14,318 nucleotides of DNA, from the NCBI GenBank assembly GCA_018899995.1, contig JAHIHE010000017.1:1-14318 (forward strand), read 5' to 3'. The stretch is from Patescibacteria group bacterium. Its GTDB lineage: Bacteria; Patescibacteriota; Minisyncoccia; JAHIHE01. A model generated the notes under the pieces. It saw only the letters and a list, made by a program, of their open reading frames with translations. It made no database searches and was not told the DNA's origin. The position numbers and the translations under genes were made by a program. Positions 1 to 6,472 of this stretch are shown one piece after another. Positions within the stretch are counted from its first letter, which is position 1, and each line of letters begins with the position of its first letter.

Positions 1-46
1 AACTATTTGTTTAGGTATCATTTATTTGGCTTCGAATATTTACAAA

Positions 47-123
47 TTTTCTAACGGGACGAAAGCCGCTTTCACTTGAGAATCTTGGAAAATATTGAGA
101 GCAAACTTGGACTTCTAACGGGG
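47..123. repeat. Two half-copies of the TTCTAACGGG repeat
   Basis: The 130-base stretch downstream of mrdA carries TTCTAACGGG twice in the same orientation, at 49-58 and 113-122. The same ten bases form part of the arm of the perfect palindrome at 8069-8095 inside proS. Here only single arms are present, 64 bases apart. I see no gene, clear terminator or promoter in the rest of 1-130. That these are decayed copies of one family is inferred from the shared core. Confidence 0.5.
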
Positions 124-130
124 TCAATTC

Positions 131-2092
131 TCACGGCTGTTTATTTTCAAAATACCATTTTAAAACTTCCTTTGCCACCGGCACAGCGGTTTCCGCGCCT
201 TCGCCGCCGCCTTCAATTAAAACGGTCAAAACAATTTCGGGATTACCGTACGGCGCGAAAGAAGTAAACCACGAATGCGTCTGGTTAATCCCGTTGCTCA
301 CAAATTCCGCGGTGCCGGTCTTTCCCGCCACTTCCACTTTCAAATCATTTAATTGCCGGGCGCTGCCGGTCAGAACCGCCTCTCTCATACCTTCTCTTGC
401 TGTTTCCAAATATTTTATGTCGGCGATATTGCTGCTGATTACCCGGGGACTGAATTCGTAAACCTGCTTGTTGTCGCAGCCGGAAATTATTTTATCCACC
501 AACTGTGGCGCGTAGATTGTCCCTTTGTTCGCGAAAACCGAGGTCCATGAGGCAACTTGCAGCGGTGTAACCAATAAATATCCTTGTCCGATTGAGATAT
601 GGTAAGTATTGCCCAAATTCCACCCTTCGCCGTACTTGGCCAATTTCCACTCGCTTGAGGGAACAAACCCGTCATTTTCTCCGGGTAAATCTATCCCGAG
701 TTTTTTACCGAGATTAAATTTTTTGAAATACTGTGTGATTTTATCAACTCCCAACCCTATTATTTTTCCAAATCCTCCGCCCACGGTATAAAAGAAAATA
801 TCAGAAGACCTGGCAATGGCGGAAATAATATTTACCGGACCCAAACCCGCGCGGTTCCAGCCCCGATAAAGAGAAGGATTTTCCGGATAATACCGATTAG
901 GAATGCTGATTACTCCGCGATCCTCAATAATCGTATTTTTATCCACTATTCCTTCTGAAAGGGCCGCAATAGCCATTACCGGCTTGATGGTTGATCCGGG
1001 CGGATATCTGCCGCTGATCGCGCGATTAAGCAAGGGATGCGAAGTATCGTTTAAAATTGACTTAAGTTTAGATCTGCCGTCTGGATCAACGAATTGATTA
1101 TTGTCGTAAGACGGCAAACTTACCAGCGCCAAAACTTTGCCGTTTCTCGGGTCAAGAGCAACCGCGGCCGCGGCTTTTTTGCCGGCGCCGGATCTATACA
1201 GTTTTTTTAATTCTTCATTGAGCGCGTCCTGAATTTTTTTCTGCAAATTGGCGTCTGTTGATAAAATTAAGCTTTGGCCAGGATCCGCTTCCGTTTTGTT
1301 CAAAATTGAAACAATTTTACCGCGCGAATCAACTTCTGTTTTTTCATAGCCGCGTTTTCCCCGCAAAGTTTTTTCATAAAACAGCTCTAAGCCGTCCTTG
1401 CCTGTAAAGTCGGTTAGCTTGTAATAATCGTTATTTTCCAAGTCGCCCCGATCCACTCTGCCGGTATAGCCGATGATATGAGAAAAATATTCCGCGTTTT
1501 GGTAATCGCGAATAGCGTTGGTTTTTGCTTCAATGCCCGGCAGTTTGTCTTTTTCCGCATTCACCGATATTGCTACGAAGGCATCAATGTTTTCCAGCAG
1601 CAGTTCCGCGCGCGCCGAAGAACGATTAAATTTTCCAATGATATCCTTAAGCCCCGGCGCATCTTTTCCGGTTATTGAAGAGAGGGTTTTTATAAGTTCT
1701 TCAAATTTATCGTGGTCTTTGGGAAGATCGCTCGGAACGGCCGTCAGGTCAAAAATCGGCTTGTTTTTAACCAAAACAATGCCATTTCTGTCGTAGATTA
1801 CGCCGCGGTCGGCATCAATAATTGTTTCTTTGACGCGATTGTTTTCCGCTAGCGCCGCAAACTTATCACCATCAATAATCTGCAGTTTAAAGGATTGCAA
1901 AATTAGAATTAAAATAAGAGCGGCGATAACCAGCGCAGCAATACTCGCCCTTTGGTTGATTTTTTCTTCATTTCTAACGGATTCCTTATTTTCTTTGCCC
2001 CAAAAAGGCGCGCTTTCTTCAAATTCCATTTCGTTTCCCGCTTTTCTTCCGACCCAATACTTTGATATTTTTTGAATTTTAAATATCGTCAT
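131..2092 (-). CDS. mrdA: Penicillin-binding protein 2 (elongasome transpeptidase)
   Basis: Class B penicillin-binding protein of 653 aa that cross-links peptidoglycan during lateral wall growth, working with MreBCD and usually RodA. A cytoplasmic N-terminus is followed by one membrane segment (about 49-67), the dimerisation/pedestal region (about 85-260) and the transpeptidase domain (about 300-645). The three active-site motifs are visible: S367-T-I-K370 with the nucleophilic serine, S429-S-D431 as the SxN-type motif, and K591-T-G593. Length is normal for the family. The ATG at 2092 has a weak AGAGAG ribosome-binding site 8 bases upstream (2101-2106); an internal Met22 is a possible alternative. 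The gene ends in TGA, read here as a normal stop. It follows mreD, as in many rod-shape operons, but with a 149-base spacer holding a long palindrome. Confidence 0.96.
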   Translation of the reverse strand: MTIFKIQKISKYWVGRKAGNEMEFEESAPFWGKENKESVRNEEKINQRASIAALVIAALILILILQSFKLQIIDGDKFAALAENNRVKETIIDADRGVIYDRNGIVLVKNKPIFDLTAVPSDLPKDHDKFEELIKTLSSITGKDAPGLKDIIGKFNRSSARAELLLENIDAFVAISVNAEKDKLPGIEAKTNAIRDYQNAEYFSHIIGYTGRVDRGDLENNDYYKLTDFTGKDGLELFYEKTLRGKRGYEKTEVDSRGKIVSILNKTEADPGQSLILSTDANLQKKIQDALNEELKKLYRSGAGKKAAAAVALDPRNGKVLALVSLPSYDNNQFVDPDGRSKLKSILNDTSHPLLNRAISGRYPPGSTIKPVMAIAALSEGIVDKNTIIEDRGVISIPNRYYPENPSLYRGWNRAGLGPVNIISAIARSSDIFFYTVGGGFGKIIGLGVDKITQYFKKFNLGKKLGIDLPGENDGFVPSSEWKLAKYGEGWNLGNTYHISIGQGYLLVTPLQVASWTSVFANKGTIYAPQLVDKIISGCDNKQVYEFSPRVISSNIADIKYLETAREGMREAVLTGSARQLNDLKVEVAGKTGTAEFVSNGINQTHSWFTSFAPYGNPEIVLTVLIEGGGEGAETAVPVAKEVLKWYFENKQP

Positions 2093-2210
2093 ATTTAGTA
2101 CTCTCTAAAAAACTATCAAAAATAGCTTTTAATACTTGAAATTGGTTTAAATGCTCAATCCCGCCTAAGTTTTCCAAAGGAAAATTTTGGCGGGTCAGTT
2201 CATTTTTCAT
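2079..2210 (-). CDS. Possible 43-aa small ORF spanning a palindrome
   Basis: An ATG at 2208-2210 opens 43 codons (beginning MKNELTRQNF, ending STKYDDI) that fill most of the mreD-mrdA spacer and overlap the mrdA start by 14 bases. Codons 4 to about 17 are encoded by the palindrome at 2160-2194. I do not recognise the product, and there is no ribosome-binding site before the ATG. The frame also stays open up to an ATG at 2264 inside mreD. It may only be an open frame across a repeat element, or a leader coupled to mrdA. Low confidence that it is a gene. Confidence 0.2.
   Translation of the reverse strand: MKNELTRQNFPLENLGGIEHLNQFQVLKAIFDSFLESTKYDDI
2160..2194. repeat. 35-base palindrome in the mreD-mrdA spacer
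   Basis: Sixteen-base arms (2160-2175 and 2179-2194) pair at 14 of 16 positions around a 3-base loop. The ends are CCCGCC/GGCGGG and the inner part is TTTTCC/GGAAAA. No T-run follows either arm, so it does not look like an intrinsic terminator. Its form suits a small dispersed palindromic element, or a hairpin that affects mRNA stability between mreD and mrdA. Confidence 0.7.
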
Positions 2211-2241
2211 AAAAAAATAAACACGGTGTTTTTGGGGATAC

Positions 2242-2772
2242 TTACATTTTTGCCTGCCTCCCATAAAGCCGGCTTTGCGTCGGCGGATTGCGATAACCGG
2301 TTATAAAAAAGTAAGCAATTAGAATAAGCGCGAAATCCGCGGGTATTTCTTTGATTATCCGGATACCGACAATATTGGCGGAAAAACTGAAATTATTATG
2401 AATTAAATTAAGGTATTCGTTCAAAACAAACAGCAGGAGATAAAAAAGTGGAAAAGCCAGCGCGCTAATTATGGCAAAACCGAAAAAAGTCTTTCCTTTT
2501 AAAAATTTTTCCCGCAATAAATAAATCGCTGTTCCGACAATTGTCATTGCCAGCGCCGATGTTCCAAAGTTGACCGCGCTGAATAAATCCGCGAGTATTC
2601 CCGCGACCGCCGACAAAATCAAAATATTGGCAAATGGCTGGGAATAGTTAATCAAAAATAAAACAACCAGCAATAGGTTGGGTAAAACCGGAGAAAAATT
2701 AATCAGGCGAAGGAAACTTGCCTGTATTAACGCTGTAAAAATCAATATTATAATCGCTTTATAAATCTTCAT
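2242..2772 (-). CDS. mreD: Rod shape-determining protein MreD
   Basis: Small hydrophobic membrane protein of 176 aa, the MreD partner that with MreC links cytoplasmic MreB to the wall-synthesis enzymes. The sequence is almost entirely membrane segments, about five to six, opening with MKIYKAIIILIF. The C-terminal tail after the last segment (NPPTQSRLYGRQAKM) is polar and includes the 12-base palindrome AAAGCCGGCTTT (2265-2276), so it may be partly repeat-derived. I chose the ATG at 2770-2772 because it has a good Shine-Dalgarno sequence (AAAGGG, 2780-2785, 7 bases away) and starts just before the first membrane segment. The frame is open for 58 more codons up to an ATG at 2946. The gene is separated from mreC by the EcoRV-like restriction island. 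Confidence 0.85.
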   Translation of the reverse strand: MKIYKAIIILIFTALIQASFLRLINFSPVLPNLLLVVLFLINYSQPFANILILSAVAGILADLFSAVNFGTSALAMTIVGTAIYLLREKFLKGKTFFGFAIISALAFPLFYLLLFVLNEYLNLIHNNFSFSANIVGIRIIKEIPADFALILIAYFFITGYRNPPTQSRLYGRQAKM

Positions 2773-2779
2773 TGGCCGA

Positions 2780-2785
2780 CCCTTT
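2780..2785 (-). promoter_or_regulatory. Ribosome-binding site deciding the mreD start
   Basis: AAAGGG on the minus strand, 7 bases before the ATG at 2772, is one of the clearest Shine-Dalgarno sequences in the window. It supports the shorter MreD over the 234-aa reading. Confidence 0.7.
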
Positions 2786-2829
2786 CTAATCTTTTGTCTC
2801 CCGCAAAAGAAGTTAATAATAGATATACC

Positions 2830-2854
2830 CGCTTCGCCATGCTTTAGCGAGGCG
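2830..2854. repeat. Imperfect hairpin in the mreD leader
   Basis: CGCTTCGC (2830-2837) and GCGAGGCG (2847-2854) are complementary at 7 of 8 positions, with a 9-base loop. It lies between the methyltransferase stop and mreD. It resembles the short GC-rich palindromes found elsewhere in this window. Function unknown. Confidence 0.4.
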
Positions 2855-2945
2855 AGATAGATTTTAATTCCGCCCTCGCTTCCAACGGCGATTTTTTCGG
2901 CGGGCTTGGAGAGCGTGCCAATTTCATTTATTTCCCTGCTGCTCA

Positions 2946-4037
2946 TTACGACGCTAAGATTAAAACTTCTTTTGAATTTCCGTTACTTAAAACATACTTA
3001 TAATCAAGCTTTTTTACTTCAATAGATTTTTTATATTTCTCTAACATTTTCACCAATTCTTCTATTGTTGGCGTACCATCGTCTCGGTAAGAAACAACTA
3101 AAATTGAATCTTTGAATTTTTTAAACAATTTTTCAAATGCTTGATGTATTTTCCCTTTATTACACCATTCATTTTTGCCATTTTTTATTTTCTTATGTTT
3201 TGATTTTTCATCAATCAAATTCGGCCATTGGTCGTAAAAAACAATGCCTTCAAGAAAATGGTAAAAATCAAAATAATTTACACCGATACCTTTTGCGGAA
3301 ATGTAGGGTGTATCAATATAAATTAAGTCTGCCTTAATATCTAAATCAAAAATGTCAGAATGAAAGGCTTTGTTTTTCTTTTCATTATCAAAAACTGCGT
3401 TATTTCCTTCTTCTACAAATTTTCTGAAATGATCCCCAAAAGGAGTATCCCATGTTTTTTTATTTCCAAAGCTTCTTTCCACTTCCGCTGTTCGGATATA
3501 CAAATTTTTTCTATGAAATAAATTATAAGGCCGTTTGATTATGCACGCTTGAAATAAAGCGTAATAGGCCAATGCTTGCTTATATTTATCTTTTATTTGG
3601 CCGATATTCATTATAACAATATCAAGCCATTTATTCTCCTCATCGGTAAAATAGATATCGTGAAAAGTATCATAAATAAAAGTTGGGTATTTAATTTTTG
3701 AGTGTTTGTTTAGAATAAAATCAACATCATCGTCGTTCAGGATAGTTTTAGAATTTTCAATTATGGCAAGTCCGACATAATAATTAAACTTCAAAGAATC
3801 ATTATAGAAGACTTGCTTGCCGTTTTTTTTGAACATATAACCAACGCAACCAGTGCCGCCAAAAGCGTCAAGAACAGAATCAAATTTTAAATCCTTTGTG
3901 TAATAATCAATCCATTTGATTATTTTATATTTACTCCCCTGATAACGCGTTGACGGCAAAACGCCAGCTTTATTAGCAGGTAAGTTGCTAAAAAGTTGCT
4001 GTTGCTGTTGTTTTGCTTTGATCATAACGCTATACAT
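2946..4037 (-). CDS. D12-class DNA adenine methyltransferase of the EcoRV-like system
   Basis: Predicted alpha-class (Dam/D12-like) N6-adenine methyltransferase, 363 aa, that should protect host DNA from the adjacent EcoRV-type nuclease. Visible motifs in order are RYQGSK (31-36, near the N-terminus as usual for D12 enzymes), the SAM-binding motif DAFGGTG (57-63), and the catalytic motif DTPY (242-245), where the usual DPPY carries Thr in place of the first Pro. A conserved-looking FYHFLEG follows at 258-264. The N-terminus has a short glutamine run. Its ATG overlaps the nuclease stop by 8 bases; Met5 (ATG at 4025) is an alternative start. The class fits M.EcoRV, which methylates adenine in GATATC, but specificity is inferred from the partner nuclease. 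A GATATC site lies within the gene (3654-3659). Confidence 0.88.
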   Translation of the reverse strand: MYSVMIKAKQQQQQLFSNLPANKAGVLPSTRYQGSKYKIIKWIDYYTKDLKFDSVLDAFGGTGCVGYMFKKNGKQVFYNDSLKFNYYVGLAIIENSKTILNDDDVDFILNKHSKIKYPTFIYDTFHDIYFTDEENKWLDIVIMNIGQIKDKYKQALAYYALFQACIIKRPYNLFHRKNLYIRTAEVERSFGNKKTWDTPFGDHFRKFVEEGNNAVFDNEKKNKAFHSDIFDLDIKADLIYIDTPYISAKGIGVNYFDFYHFLEGIVFYDQWPNLIDEKSKHKKIKNGKNEWCNKGKIHQAFEKLFKKFKDSILVVSYRDDGTPTIEELVKMLEKYKKSIEVKKLDYKYVLSNGNSKEVLILAS

Positions 4038-4815
4038 TTTTGATATTTCTATATTTCAAATATTTTTTTAGGTTTGTATACGGCGGTTTTCTCAATTTTG
4101 CGCTCCGCGACATTTCCGCCGTCATATAGTTCATCCAAAAATCATCAAATATTTTTACGCCCAATTTTGAAAATGGCCCTGTGCCTTTTTTAAGTTCGGA
4201 AATTTTAACGCAAGAGCCGATATTCTTTGTGTTCCCGCTTCCGGGACGGTCTTTGGCGATTTTGTATTTTTCCTGAACGATAAAATCAAAATCCTTCACT
4301 ACTGATAAAATTTTCTCGAGATCGTCTATTGTATAAACTCTGTTTTCGTCAATAAGATCTTCCTGTTGGGTGTATATAATGCCTAAAATGTAGTGCTTTC
4401 TATATTCCTTGTATGGGAAAGTAATATTCTTGTTTGAATCTCTAAGTCTAAAATAACCAGTAAATGCTCCCAGAGTGAATCCTGAAACATCTCCATTTTC
4501 TTTTCTATAAGTGCTTTTCAAATCAAGAGCTATTTTTTGCTTGTCTTTTGTTATAAAGGTAACATCAGGGTAATGATTTTGCTCGGCGCAAAAATGCATC
4601 TCAAAGCTATTTTCTTTTGCGAATTTTTGTAAAACAGGGAACATCATTAATTCTATAATTTTGGATACAACCTTTGTATCAACGGAAATTGTATAAATGT
4701 TTTTCGCAACATCAATAAATCCCTTAACTGACCAATCACCTGATGGTGTCGCTAAAATTTTACGAAAATCCTCCGTATGCCTCAATAAACTTTTTTGAAA
4801 ATTATCTTGTTCCAT
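4030..4815 (-). CDS. EcoRV-family type II restriction endonuclease
   Basis: Type II endonuclease of 261 aa that closely follows EcoRV (about 245 aa) along its length, judged from memory of the EcoRV protein. Matching blocks include DTKVVSKIIEL (EcoRV DTKVLSTIFEL), QNHYPDVTF (QNHYPDFTL), KIALDLKSTY (KIAIDIKTTY), the FTLG stretch and GSGNTKNIGS (GSGNTTNIGS). The catalytic set is complete: D84 (EcoRV D74), D98 and K100 (D90, K92), with E55 at the E45 position. The recognition loop GSGNTKN (192-198) keeps the Gly-Ser-Gly-Asn of the EcoRV R-loop, and the Q-loop asparagine is present. This predicts blunt cleavage of GATATC. The gene starts 5 bases after the preceding stop without a visible ribosome-binding site and overlaps the methyltransferase, so translation is probably coupled. 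Confidence 0.93.
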   Translation of the reverse strand: MEQDNFQKSLLRHTEDFRKILATPSGDWSVKGFIDVAKNIYTISVDTKVVSKIIELMMFPVLQKFAKENSFEMHFCAEQNHYPDVTFITKDKQKIALDLKSTYRKENGDVSGFTLGAFTGYFRLRDSNKNITFPYKEYRKHYILGIIYTQQEDLIDENRVYTIDDLEKILSVVKDFDFIVQEKYKIAKDRPGSGNTKNIGSCVKISELKKGTGPFSKLGVKIFDDFWMNYMTAEMSRSAKLRKPPYTNLKKYLKYRNIKNV

Positions 4816-4820
4816 AGTAA

Positions 4821-5234
4821 TTATTTATTAAAATCATAGCTTTGCTTAATGAGCGCAAAAACATCGTCAAGCTCGCTTTCTTTTTCTAGTTTTACTTCAT
4901 AATCACCATTACCCCAATGTCCGATTGGTTTCGGTTTAGTTAAATCGCGAGCCAGTTTTTGTGGGTCGTTTAATTGCCCGCTTTTTACATTAAAAAATAT
5001 TTTCAAGCCGTATTGGTTTTTCTTATACTCAATTATGCAAGGCGAGCCGTTTTTGTCTATACCAAGAGTATCAATTCTTCCGCCAAAACTTGTGGAGTAT
5101 TCATGAGCAAGAAAAACAATATTCAAAACTTCTTCCAAATTTTGTTCAAACAAAGATTGTAGATTTTTTTCCAAATCTAAATCTTTTGCGATTATTTTTG
5201 TTACGGTAGAGCCGTTTATTTTAAATAGTGCCAT
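4821..5234 (-). CDS. Mini DUF5655 protein with PD-(D/E)XK nuclease fold, internally deleted
   Basis: A 137-aa protein whose two ends match the ends of a much longer family (typically about 300 aa, as I recall it). Residues 1 to about 74 resemble the DUF91-like nuclease domain, with D55 in GGRIDTL and E69-Y-K71 in IIEYKK forming a complete PD-(D/E)XK triad. Residues from about 76 on are the end of the DUF5655 domain: LKIFFNVKSGQLNDP, LARDL, IGHWGNGDYEV (104-114) and the closing LIKQSY. The roughly 160 residues that normally lie between are missing, yet the frame is kept. It sits between controller and nuclease with 5-base gaps, so it belongs to the operon. It could be an accessory nuclease, a modulator or a decaying passenger; function unknown. 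Confidence 0.7.
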   Translation of the reverse strand: MALFKINGSTVTKIIAKDLDLEKNLQSLFEQNLEEVLNIVFLAHEYSTSFGGRIDTLGIDKNGSPCIIEYKKNQYGLKIFFNVKSGQLNDPQKLARDLTKPKPIGHWGNGDYEVKLEKESELDDVFALIKQSYDFNK

Positions 5235-5239
5235 AGTTT

Positions 5240-5449
5240 TTATTTCATTAAATCATCTAAACTAACGCCGAGTGCTTTGGCAATTTTTTGCGCGGTGTTC
5301 ATTGTCGGGCTTTGAATTGCTCCTGACTCAATTTTGATAATCGTATTGTGGGAAATATCGGCAAGTTTGGATAATCTGTCTTGCGACAAATCACGCTGTT
5401 TCCGCAGTTTCTTTATGTTCTTTCCAATTGTTGATTTTTCGTTTGACAT
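5240..5449 (-). CDS. XRE-family controller (C) protein of the restriction system
   Basis: A 69-aa single-domain HTH_3/XRE DNA-binding protein. The helix-turn-helix core runs about 21-41 (LSQDRLSKLADISHNT), and the end ALGVSLDDLMK is the usual closing helix of this family. Its size and position as first gene before the nuclease and methyltransferase match controller proteins of type II systems, which bind a palindromic operator to delay nuclease expression until methylation is established. A 16-base palindrome sits between its promoter and the gene. No Shine-Dalgarno sequence precedes the ATG at 5449. Confidence 0.88.
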   Translation of the reverse strand: MSNEKSTIGKNIKKLRKQRDLSQDRLSKLADISHNTIIKIESGAIQSPTMNTAQKIAKALGVSLDDLMK

Positions 5450-5451
5450 TG

Positions 5452-5471
5452 TAGTATGGTAGTATTAGTAT
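5452..5471 (-). repeat. Three ATACTA repeats before the controller gene
   Basis: ATACTA (minus strand) occurs at 5466-5471, 5460-5465 and 5452-5457, ending 2 bases before the ATG region of the controller gene. The first two abut and the third follows after 2 bases. They occupy the place where a ribosome-binding site would be. They may be extra binding sites for the controller or a chance AT-rich pattern. Confidence 0.4.
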
Positions 5472-5491
5472 TAAAATACAATGATTGCCCT

Positions 5492-5507
5492 ATAGTCAGC
5501 TGACTAT
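5492..5507. promoter_or_regulatory. 16-base palindromic operator (candidate C-box)
   Basis: ATAGTCAGCTGACTAT is a perfect palindrome containing the AGTC/GACT half-site words typical of controller-protein operators. It lies at about +5 to +20 relative to the promoter just upstream, a place where a bound dimer would repress transcription of its own operon. The link to the XRE protein is inferred from position. Confidence 0.65.
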
Positions 5508-5517
5508 CACTAACAGT

Positions 5518-5546
5518 ATAATACACGATTTAATTTGTTTGGTCAA
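5518..5546 (-). promoter_or_regulatory. Sigma-70-type promoter of the EcoRV-like operon
   Basis: On the minus strand TTGACC (5541-5546) and TATTAT (5518-5523) are separated by exactly 17 bases. Predicted transcription starts near 5511, leaving a leader of about 60 bases before the controller ATG. It would drive the controller, the mini DUF5655 protein, the nuclease and the methyltransferase, and could also supply mreD and mrdA, now cut off from mreB and mreC. Confidence 0.65.
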
Positions 5547-5644
5547 CGAAAATCAAGGAAGTTTCTTGTCGTTACCCGCGAATGGACGGGAACAAGGAAA
5601 AGATAGAAAAGCGCGCCAAATTGGTCGGTCAAAAAAACGAAAGT

Positions 5645-6448
5645 TTAATTCTGGTGAGGGATTATAACAAAAACCTTTTCGGTGTTTTTCAAATCGGCCA
5701 GAGGCGAAAGCTTGATTTTTAGGAACGGTTTTTCGGGATATCTCTCCACGGAAACCACTCTTGCGATAGGCAGATCGGAAATATTCTCGCTTTCTGAAGA
5801 AATAATAATATCGTTGACGCCCACGATTTTATTCTGCGGAACCAAATCAAAAATCAATCCTTCTGCAAGGTCTCCTCGAACAATGCCTGCTACGCGCGAG
5901 TCCTGGTCAAGCGAATTAACCGAGCTTGAAATATCCGTTATCGTGCGGATTTTTGAATTATAGCCATTGACTTCCACCACTTCTCCGAGCAAAAAACCGC
6001 TTGCGTCAATAACTCCTGCTCCGGATATTAACCCGGATTCGCTTCCTCTATTAATCAGGACAAAATCGGGATTATAAGCGTCTCTTCCGATTATTTCCGC
6101 GTCCACCAAAGAATACTTTCTCGCCAAGGGAAGATTGAGAATTTTGCGAAGCATTTCATTTTCACGATTTACCTCTTTCAATGCGGAAAGCTGGCTGATT
6201 AAAAGATTGTTTTCGTTGGTAAAATTGACTTTGTCCCGATACAAATTTTTTATTTCAAAAATGAATCCAAAAAATCTTCCGGTTTTAAAGCTAATTTCAG
6301 CGATAAAGTTTTGCGGATAGCGCAAAAAATAATAAAAAATATTTTTTATCGGTTTCAAATAATTTGCCGAATTTAAAAAAACTACCGCCAAAATAAAAAT
6401 AACGGTAAGGAAAAAAAGCTTAATCTGATGATTATAATTACCGCGCAT
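5645..6448 (-). CDS. mreC: Rod shape-determining protein MreC
   Basis: Bitopic membrane protein of 267 aa that connects the MreB filament to wall enzymes on the outer face of the membrane. One N-terminal membrane segment (about 10-27) is followed by a coiled coil (about 65-105, with NENNLLISQLSALKEVNREN) and the two-barrel MreC domain (about 110-263), including NRGSESGLISGAGVID and DISSSVNSL. Length is normal. The gene follows mreB by 24 bases. Its stop is the last core sequence before the second restriction island; the 195 bases to the controller gene hold the island promoter and operator plus about 100 bases in which I see no gene. Confidence 0.94.
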   Translation of the reverse strand: MRGNYNHQIKLFFLTVIFILAVVFLNSANYLKPIKNIFYYFLRYPQNFIAEISFKTGRFFGFIFEIKNLYRDKVNFTNENNLLISQLSALKEVNRENEMLRKILNLPLARKYSLVDAEIIGRDAYNPDFVLINRGSESGLISGAGVIDASGFLLGEVVEVNGYNSKIRTITDISSSVNSLDQDSRVAGIVRGDLAEGLIFDLVPQNKIVGVNDIIISSESENISDLPIARVVSVERYPEKPFLKIKLSPLADLKNTEKVFVIIPHQN

Positions 6449-6472
6449 CTCTCGTTGATTATCGTTTTTTGC

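Larger units (their letters stand above)
2773..2945 (-). other. In-frame 58-codon leader upstream of mreD
   Basis: The methyltransferase stop and an ATG overlap as TAATG (2944-2948). From that ATG a stop-free frame runs straight into mreD (starting MSSREINEIG, ending KIRKGRP). Its base composition is GC-richer and host-like, unlike the AT-rich methyltransferase, so the junction of inserted and host DNA is probably near 2946. No membrane segment or known domain is visible. It could be chance open frame, remains of the original mreC-mreD spacer, or a translated extension of MreD. The good ribosome-binding site right before the internal ATG favours non-translation as part of MreD. Confidence 0.4.

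Noticed and set aside
131..133. UGA recoded as glycine (code 25)
   Set aside because: mrdA ends in TGA exactly after a normal PBP2 C-terminus, and no conserved glycine in the core genes is encoded by TGA.
2160..2194. Intrinsic terminator between mreD and mrdA
   Set aside because: The stem is strong but neither strand has a T-run after it, and transcription must continue into mrdA unless a promoter exists.
2242..2946. A 234-aa MreD
   Set aside because: The internal ATG at 2772 has a proper Shine-Dalgarno sequence and directly precedes the first membrane segment; the extra 58 residues have no MreD character.
4821..5234. Simple truncated pseudogene
   Set aside because: Both start and stop regions match the ends of the longer family and the frame is intact, so an internal deletion producing a full ORF is the better description.
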